Positions 7,370-15,673 of a stretch of DNA of 64,000 bases are shown here, one piece after another; position 1 is the stretch's first letter, and each line of letters starts with the position of its first letter. Made by a program: the position numbers and the translations under genes. Source of the DNA: an uncultured Myxococcales bacterium (lineage in GTDB: Bacteria; Myxococcota_A; UBA9042); NCBI GenBank assembly GCA_903896545.1, contig CAITYF010000040.1, positions 62,001 through 126,000 on the forward strand. Direction: 5' to 3'. The notes beneath the pieces were generated by a model. That model was not told the origin of the DNA and did not search any database. It saw nothing but the letters and a program-made list of their open reading frames with translations.

Positions 7370-10129
7370 TTAGCGGCCGGACCGCAGATCGACGACGAAG
7401 CGGTTCTTCGCAGACGGCGGCTCAATCGCGGGCGTCGGCTCCGGTTCCGGCGCTGTCGTACCTGCGGCATCCCGCAAGCGCGCGATTTCCTCAGCGATCG
7501 CCGCGGAAACATCTACTGCTTCCTCGGCAGCCGGTTCCGCAACGGGCTCCGTCGGCGCGTCTGTGGCAACAACCGCGGCCGCAACTTCACCTTCCGCGAC
7601 TTCCGTTTCGGCTGCCGCCGCGACTTCCGTCGCCGTCGCGGCCGGTTCATTGGCCTGCGTGCTCAGCGCGTCGTCGGCACCGGACTCGTCGCCGCCGCCT
7701 TCGAGACCGTCATCGCCTTCATCGCCTTGGCTGCCATCGTCACCCTGCGAGCCGTCATCGGACTGCGACAACTGATTGCCCGCCGCATCGCGACCACCCG
7801 AACGACGACGACGACGACGGCGGCGCTGGCCACCTTCGCGCGGCGGCTGACCGTCCGAGTTGCCCGCAACGGCGGCGTTCTCGGTCGCAGCCGCGACGCT
7901 TTCTTCCTCTTCACGCGGTTCGGCGCTTGCAGCCACTTCCTGCGGCAGAGCCTGTTGGCGCTGGCCCTCCGGACGCGGACCGTCCAAGCGCTGACCTTCC
8001 GGACGTTGACCCTCCTGGCGCTGACCTTCTGGGCGATCGCCACGGCCACGGCGGCGGCGACGACCATCGCGGTCGCGATCCTCACGCTGACCGTCACGCG
8101 GCCCATCGCGGCCGTCCAACTGCGGCGCGGCGGCGTCCGACGTCGCTTCCGGGCGCGGGCCACGGTGCTCGCGGTGTTCCCGATGCTCGCGGTGTTCACG
8201 GGGCGGTCGCGGGCTTTCCGCAGGCGCCGCGATCGGCGTCGGCGCCGCACGCGTCACTTTGCGCGGTGGCGGCGGCGGTTCAGCCAGCCCAAAGAAGCTC
8301 TTGATCTCGGACCAGAACGACTTCGGCGCTGGCGTCTCCTCAGCCCACGTCTCTTCTTCCACCACCGGCGTACGCGCGATCTCCGCGGCCTTCTGGCTCG
8401 CCTCGATCTTCGCCTTTTCGGCGGCTTCAGCAGGCCCCGTCGCTTCACGTACCTTGGCGTAAATCTCCGCGTAGTCGACCTTGGCCGAGCGCCGCGCCGC
8501 CGCGGTTTCCAGCGTCACCCGCGCTTCTTCCCGCTTGATCAACTGGTTACGTACCAAATCCAGCTCTTGGGTCACGCGCAGCAGGCGCTGCCGATCCACG
8601 CGCTCGTCGCTCGTCTCGGACGGCAGTTCTTCCAGGTGTTCCAGAACGACTTGCGACGCACACAGCCCGTCCACCGGCACGATCTCGATCGTCAGGTGGT
8701 ACTGCTTTTCCAGGACGTACAGCTCATGACGCCGTGAATTCAGCAGGTAACGCGCGGCAGCCGGCGGCACCATCGCCATGACGGCGCGTACGCGCTTCTG
8801 CGTGGTCGTGTCCTTCTTGGCCACCGTGTCGTAGATGCGGCGCAACACCGACGCGCCGACGCTCTCCATCGAGCGGATGCGACCGATGCCGCTGCAGTGC
8901 GGGCAGCTGTCAAACGTGCCCTTGTTCACCGACGACTTGATGCGCTGACGCGACATCTCCAGAAGCCCGAATTCGCTGATGTGACCCAGCTTCGTGCGCG
9001 CCTTGTCGTTCTTGAACGCGTCCTTGATGGCCTGCTCGACCTCGCGGACGTACTTCTTTTCGCGCATGTCGATGAAGTCGATGACGATGAGGCCGCCCAT
9101 GTCGCGCAGAATCATCTGCCGGGCGATTTCAATGGCCGCTTCGATGTTCGTCGCGCGCGCCGTTTCCTCGATGTCCTTTTCCTTCATGCGACCGGAGTTG
9201 ACGTCGATCGCCACCATCGCTTCGGTCTGGTCGATCACGATCGAGCCGCCCGACGGCAGGAACACCTGACGCGCGAACACGTCTTCGACCTTGCCTTCCA
9301 CGCCGTAGCGCGCAAACAGCGGCATGTCACCGGCGTAGCGCACCACCGCAGCCAGGCCGCGCGGCATCAGAACCTGCAGGAACTCGCCCACTTCGTGCAG
9401 CGTCGCGTCGTCGTCGATGACGACTTCTTCGATGTCCTTGGTGAAGTAATCGCGCACAAAGCGCACCGGCAGGCTGCGCTCCGCGTAGAGCAGCTGCGGG
9501 CCCTTGCCTTCGTCGTACTTCGCCGTGATGTGTTCCCACTGGCGCGTCAAGTAGGTCAAATCCTTGACCAACTCCAGCTCCGTCGCCGTGTCGCCCGCCG
9601 TGCGCACAATCAGGCCAAAGCCTTCGGGCACCTTCATCGTCTCGGTCAGCTTCTTCACGCGGTCGCGCGCTTCGTCGCTGAGCTTGCGTGAAACGCCGGC
9701 CTTCTCGTTGTCGCTCTCCGGAATCAGCACCAGGTAGCGGCCCGGCAGGCTGATGAACGTCGAGAGTGTCGCGCCTTTCTGGCCGATCTCATCGCGCACC
9801 ACCTGCACCATGATTTCCGTACGCGCCTTCAGCAGCTCCTGAATCGGCGCGCGCTTGTCATTGTTGCCGCCGCGCAGCTTGGGGTGAATTTCACCCACCG
9901 GCAGAAAGCCCTGCTTGTCGTTGCCGAAATCGACAAACGCCGACTGCAGGGACGGCTCCACGCGGGCCACGACGGCGCGGTAGATGTTGCCTTTGCACGT
10001 GTTGCGATTTGCCGGTTCGATTTCCAGATGAACGAGCGCGTTGTCTTCGACAACTGCCGCGCGGGCCTCGTCGCGATCGACGCTGATGAGCATCCGCTTG
10101 GTGACGGAACCCGTCGTTGATGTAGCCAT
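7370..10129 (-). CDS. rne: Ribonuclease E/G family endoribonuclease
   Basis: Single-strand endoribonuclease for rRNA maturation and mRNA decay. The N-terminal half of the 919-aa protein has the S1 RNA-binding region (about 45-130), the metal-binding catalytic motif DVNSGR at 309-314 with a second Asp in VIDFIDM (351-355), and the zinc-link CPHC at 409-412 used for dimerisation in this family. The C-terminal half is low-complexity: four REH triplets in a row, PEGQR repeats, a run of eight Arg, an acidic DDGSQG repeat, then an Ala/Glu-rich tail. Such tails in RNase E are unstructured and scaffold partner proteins and RNA. Length suits RNase E more than short RNase G. The upstream leader lies in an unusually long gap. 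Confidence 0.93.
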   Translation of the reverse strand: MATSTTGSVTKRMLISVDRDEARAAVVEDNALVHLEIEPANRNTCKGNIYRAVVARVEPSLQSAFVDFGNDKQGFLPVGEIHPKLRGGNNDKRAPIQELLKARTEIMVQVVRDEIGQKGATLSTFISLPGRYLVLIPESDNEKAGVSRKLSDEARDRVKKLTETMKVPEGFGLIVRTAGDTATELELVKDLTYLTRQWEHITAKYDEGKGPQLLYAERSLPVRFVRDYFTKDIEEVVIDDDATLHEVGEFLQVLMPRGLAAVVRYAGDMPLFARYGVEGKVEDVFARQVFLPSGGSIVIDQTEAMVAIDVNSGRMKEKDIEETARATNIEAAIEIARQMILRDMGGLIVIDFIDMREKKYVREVEQAIKDAFKNDKARTKLGHISEFGLLEMSRQRIKSSVNKGTFDSCPHCSGIGRIRSMESVGASVLRRIYDTVAKKDTTTQKRVRAVMAMVPPAAARYLLNSRRHELYVLEKQYHLTIEIVPVDGLCASQVVLEHLEELPSETSDERVDRQRLLRVTQELDLVRNQLIKREEARVTLETAAARRSAKVDYAEIYAKVREATGPAEAAEKAKIEASQKAAEIARTPVVEEETWAEETPAPKSFWSEIKSFFGLAEPPPPPRKVTRAAPTPIAAPAESPRPPREHREHREHREHRGPRPEATSDAAAPQLDGRDGPRDGQREDRDRDGRRRRRGRGDRPEGQRQEGQRPEGQRLDGPRPEGQRQQALPQEVAASAEPREEEESVAAATENAAVAGNSDGQPPREGGQRRRRRRRRSGGRDAAGNQLSQSDDGSQGDDGSQGDEGDDGLEGGGDESGADDALSTQANEPAATATEVAAAAETEVAEGEVAAAVVATDAPTEPVAEPAAEEAVDVSAAIAEEIARLRDAAGTTAPEPEPTPAIEPPSAKNRFVVDLRSGR

Positions 10130-11114
10130 TTTCTCACACTCCGATGCGGCCGTTTGCCGAGGTCAACCTGGGCAAGCAGCAGCGCGATCAGTCCAATTCG
10201 ACGCGATAGTCGGCGTTTTTCAGCCAGCGCGTCCGAAGGACTGGGGTTGCATCGGCAGGAACGATGGAGCAGGCGTGGCAGCGGTCGTACGGGATGCGTT
10301 GGATAACACTGCGGGCAAGCGCGACGCGATCGATCGACGCATGTGGTCTGATCGGCAGTCGGCTCGGTGCCACGGCCGTCCGCCAGATGCGGAAGCGCGG
10401 GATACCGAAGGTGCAGTGGTCGTTCGAAACATCGCGATGTCGCTCTACGCTCACGCGGCGAGTTCGGCTTGGCATCTGCAAGCGAGGGTCACCAGAAGGG
10501 CGGCGTGCTTCACGCGGGCCAAACTTGCGGTGCCTTCGGGCATAGCGGTAGCCGGAACTCCTCCGCTGGGGCCGTGCGCTTGCGTGGTTGCACGCGCGTT
10601 GGCAATCGGTTGGCTCCCCTTCAAAGGGAAGCCTGCTCACTCGTCCGTGCCTCATCCGTGAGCGCGCGCTTCTGCGAGGAAGTTGCGCACACGGGCCGGT
10701 TGGCGCGCTGGTCCACTTTGGACCCGCAGCGCCCGCGCGCCGAATCGCCTCAGGATGGCTGCCTCAGCAGCGTCCAACAGCGAAACTTCGCGCACAGGTG
10801 ACTTTTGCGGGAATGCAGTGCTTGTTTGAGCCGGCCCGACGTGTTCCAGAGGGCTTGTCGCCCGTTCCAGACAGTTCAGCTTGTTCAACACAGCACAGCG
10901 GGTCGCACGTTCGCGGTCGTGGCTCCATGGCCAAGCGCTGAACCGCAACCCCACGCGGTCACCCTGAGGGCCTTCACAAGATAAGGTGCGCGGGGGCTTG
11001 TGTCAAACGATACGCGCTGTAACCTCCGGGACAAACTGCCGCAACCCTTGCGTTGAGCGTGCCGCTGCGCTACTCAGCAAGGCCAAGCAACGGCGATCGG
11101 ATCGTCGGAGGCAC
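10130..11114. other. Long divergent intergenic region
   Basis: Nearly 1 kb between the ribonuclease E/G start and the next plus-strand gene without a convincing gene. Several short open frames cross it on both strands, but none has a ribosome site, family resemblance or consistent third-position bias. The minus frame ending at 10188 has the least unnatural composition and could be a decayed remnant. I see no tRNA-like or clear hairpin/T-tract structure. It must hold the promoter and leader of the ribonuclease gene; in some bacteria the rne leader mediates autoregulation, which is a possible reason for its length. Confidence 0.5.
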
Positions 11115-11849
11115 ATGGCCTGGACCCGTCTGGAACTTCGCGATCGCACCGCACCGCCGCAGGCGGCGTCGACCACGCCGATCGGTCTGTGGACGATTCT
11201 GACGCTTGTCGTGGCGATCGCCTCGCTTTGGCTGTCTTTTCGCGGCAACGCGGAGAACGCCAAGGGGCCGGACGCGACGTTCCGGGCCGAAGAGCACTTG
11301 AACACGGCGACGGTGTCGGTCCGCAAGCCGGGCAGCGCGGATCAGCCGTGTACGTGGCAGCCCAACGACGGTCGGTGGCACTGCGGCGCGCAAGACTTTG
11401 CGTTTGTCGGTCCGTACGCGGGACTGGCTGCGGGCAAGCCGGTGCGGTGCCTTTGGCTGCATCCACACGCGGGCGGCGCGACGACGATCGTGCGTTGGCC
11501 AGAAGTGAACCTCGGCGATCACCTCGAAGCGCGGTTTCGGCTGATGGATGACGTCGCGGCGGGTCAGCCGACGCGCCTGCAGATCTTCACGGCGGGTCAG
11601 TCGCTGGGTACGCTGACCGTCACGGACGGCCGCGATTGCCCGGACTTGGACGTGGACTTGCCCAACGGGCGGACGCGCGGTGAACTGCGCTTGGAAATTT
11701 CGACGGGGAACAACGATTGGCGGCTTGCGTGCGCGGAAGTGCTGATGACCGGCAAGCGCCGGGCGGTGGGCGAGCAAACGCCTCTGGACAAGGAACTTCA
11801 GTACGCGCCGCCGAGTCGGCACGACACGAGCGGTAGGCCTACGCAATGA
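11115..11849 (+). CDS. Membrane-anchored protein of unknown function
   Basis: The ATG at 11115 follows the ribosome site CGGAGG with three bases between, and gives 244 aa; the longer in-frame extension upstream is unlikely. After a charged N-terminus there is one hydrophobic helix (about 23-42), then a globular, probably exported domain with several Trp and four or five Cys. The C-terminal half reads like a beta-sandwich and is not recognised. Its last four bases overlap the start of the following polytopic membrane protein gene (ATGA), so the two probably act together. Confidence 0.75.
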   Translation: MAWTRLELRDRTAPPQAASTTPIGLWTILTLVVAIASLWLSFRGNAENAKGPDATFRAEEHLNTATVSVRKPGSADQPCTWQPNDGRWHCGAQDFAFVGPYAGLAAGKPVRCLWLHPHAGGATTIVRWPEVNLGDHLEARFRLMDDVAAGQPTRLQIFTAGQSLGTLTVTDGRDCPDLDVDLPNGRTRGELRLEISTGNNDWRLACAEVLMTGKRRAVGEQTPLDKELQYAPPSRHDTSGRPTQ

Positions 11850-13405
11850 GTTCAGATTCCATCGCCACGATCGATCTGTCCGCCGCGTCGGCACCGCGAC
11901 CGCCGCCTGAGGACGTGCTGCCGCAGGAGCCTGTTGCGCCGCCTCCGCGTGAGCCGCCGCGCTGGTTGGGTGCGGTCGGTCGCCTCGGCGCTGTTCTTGG
12001 TTGCTTTGCGTTGGCCGCGCTCTTGCAGTGGCGCGGTCTGGACTGGGCCGCGTCGTCCGCGTCGTGGCTGGAAGGTGTGCCGCGCCCAGGTGGACTCCCG
12101 GAAGTCGGTGCGATCGCCGTGCTCTGGCGCAAAACGACGACGCACGGCCTTTCACTGGGGCATGCAGCGTCCCTGTGGCAACTCTTCGCGGGCGGCGGAC
12201 TCCTCGCGGCGTTGGTGCTGGTTGCTTGGCAATTGCGCGGGTTGGCGGCGGCCATCACGGCGCTCGCGCTGTTCTTGCTCTGGCCGACGTCTCGCGGGCT
12301 GTTGTCCACGGTGGGCGCCGAAGCCCCGCTAGCGGCTGCGCTGCTCTTCGTCGCGCTTGCCGGGCTTGTGGCCTGGGCGCGACCGCTGGTCTCGGCGCTG
12401 CTCTTGGGCGGTTCGATCGCCGCGTTGGTGCTCGTTCACCCGCTGGGCCTGCCGCTGGCGATCGTGGCAACGCTGGCCGTGCTCATTTTGCCGTTGCGCC
12501 GCGGCGTGGAACCGCTGCCGGGCATCGAACCGCACGAGGGTCTTTGGCCGCACGCCGTGACCGTCCCCAATTTGGCCGGACTGCTCTTCGGCGCGGGTCT
12601 GCTTGCTGCCGCGCACGGCACCGGCGGCCTCAAGATCGTCTGGATGCGGTACATGGCGGATTGGCGCGCTCCCGTCGTCACCCCATGGATGGGCGGACTG
12701 GCGGATTGGCCCGTCCTGGGTCCGATCGTCGCGTTGGCCGCGCAATCGTCCCTGCCGATTCTGGTGCTCGCGATCTCTGCGGGCGTTGGCGCTGTGCGGC
12801 GTCCGACCGATCCCGTCGCGCTGCCCGTCGCGCTCACGTTTGGCTCTTGGCTCGCCATCGCGTGGATCGGTCTGCCGACCATTGGCTTTGCCGACGCCGC
12901 GACGCTTTTGGCACCTGGTGCAGTTCTGCTCGCCGCGGTGATGGTCGTCGACGTTGCGCGTGAATTGTGGGCGCGCGGCACAACAGGCGCGCGTTCAGGC
13001 GGCGTCGTGCTGGCCATCGCGCTGCTGCTGGCGTTCTTTGCCGATCAGCGCCTCGCCGTCCCCGACCGCCGCAACCTGCTTGGTCATCTGCCTGGCGTGA
13101 TGGCGTCTTCAACCGGCGTCCAGCCTGCGGTGCTGCGACCAGCCGACCTTGGCTTGCTCTACAGGAAGCCGACTTCAACCACGATCCTGCCCGCGCACCT
13201 CGGTGGCAACCCGCTGGCCATGGCGCTGCGGCAATTGCACCCGCCGCTTCAAGGCCTGAATTTTGGCGCAGCGTTTTCCACGGAGCTTGTGCTGGTGGCG
13301 ACCATGCCATCCGGTACGGTCGAGGACTTGTGGGCGCACATCGGCAAACAGGAAGCCTGCAGCGCCGACGGCAAGACCTGCCTCATCCGTATCCGCGGCA
13401 AGTAA
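11846..13405 (+). CDS. Polytopic membrane protein of unknown function
   Basis: The 519-aa protein has a Pro-rich cytoplasmic N-terminus (about 1-40), then roughly ten Ala/Leu/Val-rich membrane helices up to about residue 415, and a soluble C-terminal domain of about 100 residues containing two Cys near the end. The layout, with many helices followed by a small extracytoplasmic domain, is reminiscent of GT-C type glycosyltransferases, but I cannot find the expected acidic catalytic motif in the first loop, so that remains a guess. The start overlaps the stop of the preceding single-pass protein gene, implying translational coupling. Confidence 0.75.
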   Translation: MSSDSIATIDLSAASAPRPPPEDVLPQEPVAPPPREPPRWLGAVGRLGAVLGCFALAALLQWRGLDWAASSASWLEGVPRPGGLPEVGAIAVLWRKTTTHGLSLGHAASLWQLFAGGGLLAALVLVAWQLRGLAAAITALALFLLWPTSRGLLSTVGAEAPLAAALLFVALAGLVAWARPLVSALLLGGSIAALVLVHPLGLPLAIVATLAVLILPLRRGVEPLPGIEPHEGLWPHAVTVPNLAGLLFGAGLLAAAHGTGGLKIVWMRYMADWRAPVVTPWMGGLADWPVLGPIVALAAQSSLPILVLAISAGVGAVRRPTDPVALPVALTFGSWLAIAWIGLPTIGFADAATLLAPGAVLLAAVMVVDVARELWARGTTGARSGGVVLAIALLLAFFADQRLAVPDRRNLLGHLPGVMASSTGVQPAVLRPADLGLLYRKPTSTTILPAHLGGNPLAMALRQLHPPLQGLNFGAAFSTELVLVATMPSGTVEDLWAHIGKQEACSADGKTCLIRIRGK

Positions 13406-13695
13406 CGGGGCCGAAGCAGACGGCAAGTGCGCGGCCAGAGTTCGCGATCATCCGTTTTGGATCAGCGGTGTGCGACCCGATGTGCATCCGCGAGGTCCAC
13501 GTCCAAAGTGCGACGGCTGTGCGAGACGATCGTGGGTGTTGGACTCATGTCAGCATGTCCACACGCCCTGACCGAACTTCGCGATCAAACCTGCGCCAAC
13601 CGCGGCGTGCCACGGGAGGTGCGCGTTCGCGGTTCAGTCCGAGAGCGCAACAGCTTTGACCCACAGAGCTTGGTGTTCGACAAAGGTCGTCCTGT
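13406..13695. other. Convergent intergenic region
   Basis: About 290 bp between the ends of two convergent genes. Short frames occur, but none is supported, and I see no clear bidirectional terminator hairpin with T-tracts. Confidence 0.45.
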
Positions 13696-15441
13696 TTAGA
13701 TCCGCTCGTCCAACGAGCTCGATCCGTCCTTGCTCGGCTTGCTGCCACCGCCACCTTTACGAATTGTCGGCGGTGTCTTGGCCGTCGGCACTGGTGTCAG
13801 CCGTGCGGTCTTGGTCGGCGCGTCGTCTTTGGTCAGCTCCACTTCCAGGTCGCGATGGCCGCTAAGACTCAGCAGCGCGCTGACACGTCCACCCGGCGGC
13901 ACGGTCAGTGCCAGCGGGGTCTTGCCCAATGTCTCACCGCTCACCATGACGGTCGCGCCCGGCGGATCCGATTCCAATTGCACGCGTGCCGCCTTCGCTT
14001 CTGCGACCGGCGCAATCTCAGCCTTGGGCTCTGGCTTTGGCGGCTCGGCCTTGGCCGGTTCCGGCTGGACAACTACTTGGGGCGCGACTGCTTGGGGCGG
14101 CGGCTCCACCGGTGCTGGCGTCGGCGATCGGTTGCCAAGCACCCCGAACGTCACAAGCGCAGCGAGGACAACGCCGCCGCCGATCCACAGTGCCTTTTTG
14201 TTGTTTGGCGGCGGGGCGAGCGGGACCTCGTCCTCGAACGGCTCCTCGTTTTCCACCACCACCGCGGGGTTGCGCGTCGAGGTCGCCGAGCGCGGCGCAG
14301 CCGGCACGGGCCGCGAATTCGCCTTTGCGGCGGACGGCACGCCACGCGGTGTCAAGTCGGGGAAGCTCGTTGTCCGTTCTTCACCCGGCGTGCCGTAGGC
14401 GATCGTACGGTCGTCGATCGGTGCGGGCGGCACAGTCTGCATCAGCTCGGCGATCGCCGCTGACGACGCTGCGCGCGACATCTCGGATCGGTTGCGACCG
14501 CGGCACGATTCCAGCGCCTGGCGGAACTCAATGGCCGTCGCGTAACGGTCCGCCGGTTCCTTGGCCATCGCCTTTTCCAGCACGCGGACAAACGCATCGC
14601 TCACGGGCGTCGCGGCGTAGTGGCGCAAGTCCGGCGCATTCTTGGTCACGTGAGCCAGCAACACCGCCAGCGGATCATCGCCTTCAAATGGCGGACGCCC
14701 CGTCACGCACTGGTACAGTACGCAGCCCAACGAGTACAAGTCGCTGCGGTTGTCCAGCGGTTGGTTCTGCGCTTGTTCGGGGCTCATGTAGCTCGGCGTG
14801 CCAAACGCTTTTCCCGTCCCGGTCAGATTCGAGCCAAGCCGCTTGGCGATACCGAAATCAAGCACCTTCACCACGGGATCGTCGCCTTCCACTTCGTGCA
14901 GGAACACGTTGTGCGGCTTCAGGTCACGATGCACGAGGTTGGCCAGATGCGCTTCCGCAAGACTTCGCAGCACTTGCACGCCAATCGTGATCGTCTCTTC
15001 CTCGGTCAGCACTTTGCCTTCAGCGCCGCGGCGCTTCAGCACGTCGTTCAGCGGACGACCCGAAAGCAGTTCCATCGCGATGTAGAGCGCGCCCCCTTCG
15101 GTCTGACCGAAATCAAACACGCGGATCGTGTTTGGGTGCTTGAGCGACGCCGTGACCTGCGCTTCTGCGAAGAACCGCTGGATGACGTCGCTGTCATCGG
15201 AATCGAGGGAAACGGCGAGGAGCTTGATCGCCATGTCCTGATCGGTCGCGATGTTGGTCGCGCGGTAGACGGCGCCAAAGCCGCCTTGGCCGATCATGTT
15301 GCGGATGCGGTAACGACCGTTGACTTCCGTGCCCTCGGCCAAGCGACTGTCGGGATTGGCGGCAAGGACGAGCGTCGCCGTTCCGTCATCCGGGCAGCGC
15401 GCTTCCTCACATTTCTTGCCGCACTTGGGACAAAGCCGCAT
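13696..15441 (-). CDS. Membrane-spanning Ser/Thr protein kinase with zinc-ribbon and PEGA domains
   Basis: The start is the ATG at 15441, whose A closes the TGA of the preceding small ORF; a GTG one codon earlier is an alternative. Numbering from that GTG: zinc ribbon CPKCGKKC with two further Cys (5-17), Gly-rich loop IGQGGFGAVY (51-60), Lys74, Glu94, catalytic HRDLKPHN (172-179), DFG (196-198) and SPE (221-223). All the catalytic residues of a Hanks-type kinase are present. After a Pro-rich linker comes one membrane helix, then an extracytoplasmic Pro/Ala/Lys stretch and a PEGA-like domain with the NPPGA-type motif DPPGATVMV. Zinc ribbon plus kinase plus PEGA is a common myxobacterial architecture. 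The substrate is unknown. Confidence 0.93.
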   Translation of the reverse strand: MRLCPKCGKKCEEARCPDDGTATLVLAANPDSRLAEGTEVNGRYRIRNMIGQGGFGAVYRATNIATDQDMAIKLLAVSLDSDDSDVIQRFFAEAQVTASLKHPNTIRVFDFGQTEGGALYIAMELLSGRPLNDVLKRRGAEGKVLTEEETITIGVQVLRSLAEAHLANLVHRDLKPHNVFLHEVEGDDPVVKVLDFGIAKRLGSNLTGTGKAFGTPSYMSPEQAQNQPLDNRSDLYSLGCVLYQCVTGRPPFEGDDPLAVLLAHVTKNAPDLRHYAATPVSDAFVRVLEKAMAKEPADRYATAIEFRQALESCRGRNRSEMSRAASSAAIAELMQTVPPAPIDDRTIAYGTPGEERTTSFPDLTPRGVPSAAKANSRPVPAAPRSATSTRNPAVVVENEEPFEDEVPLAPPPNNKKALWIGGGVVLAALVTFGVLGNRSPTPAPVEPPPQAVAPQVVVQPEPAKAEPPKPEPKAEIAPVAEAKAARVQLESDPPGATVMVSGETLGKTPLALTVPPGGRVSALLSLSGHRDLEVELTKDDAPTKTARLTPVPTAKTPPTIRKGGGGSKPSKDGSSSLDERI

Positions 15442-15650
15442 CACGCCGGGGGATCTCCACTTGCAGTCACCGCTGGATCAGCGGCCGGGTTCTTGGACGC
15501 ACGAACGTGGGATGCGGTTGCAACCGGCGAGGATTCACCGGCGAGCACATCCCGTACTTGTGCCAAATCCGGTGGCAAATCGCAAAACACCACGCGGCCA
15601 TCGGCTAGCACGGAGATCGCAATTTCCAGTCGAATCGGCTGTTTGGCCAT
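15441..15650 (-). CDS. Small protein of unknown function coupled to the kinase
   Basis: A short frame between the L,D-transpeptidase and kinase genes. The ATG at 15650 gives 69 aa; a GTG at 15677 that overlaps the transpeptidase TGA (GTGA) would add nine residues. The first half reads like alternating strands (PIRLEIAISV, GRVVFCDLP); the second half is Ala/Ser/Pro-rich and looks unstructured. Its TGA overlaps the kinase ATG by one base, so it is positioned exactly like a coupled gene. Reality is supported by that arrangement, not by homology. Confidence 0.5.
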   Translation of the reverse strand: MAKQPIRLEIAISVLADGRVVFCDLPPDLAQVRDVLAGESSPVATASHVRASKNPAADPAVTASGDPPA

Positions 15651-15673
15651 CACGCACGCTTGGTGCGCGCCGC

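Noticed and set aside
10005-10030. tRNA-like GGTTCGA T-loop motif
   Set aside because: It lies inside the ribonuclease E/G coding sequence and no acceptor stem or anticodon arm can be built around it.
10188-10655. 155-codon minus-strand frame in the gap upstream of the ribonuclease gene
   Set aside because: Composition is not impossible for a gene, but there is no ribosome site, no family resemblance, and a competing plus-strand frame. Mentioned only as a possible remnant.
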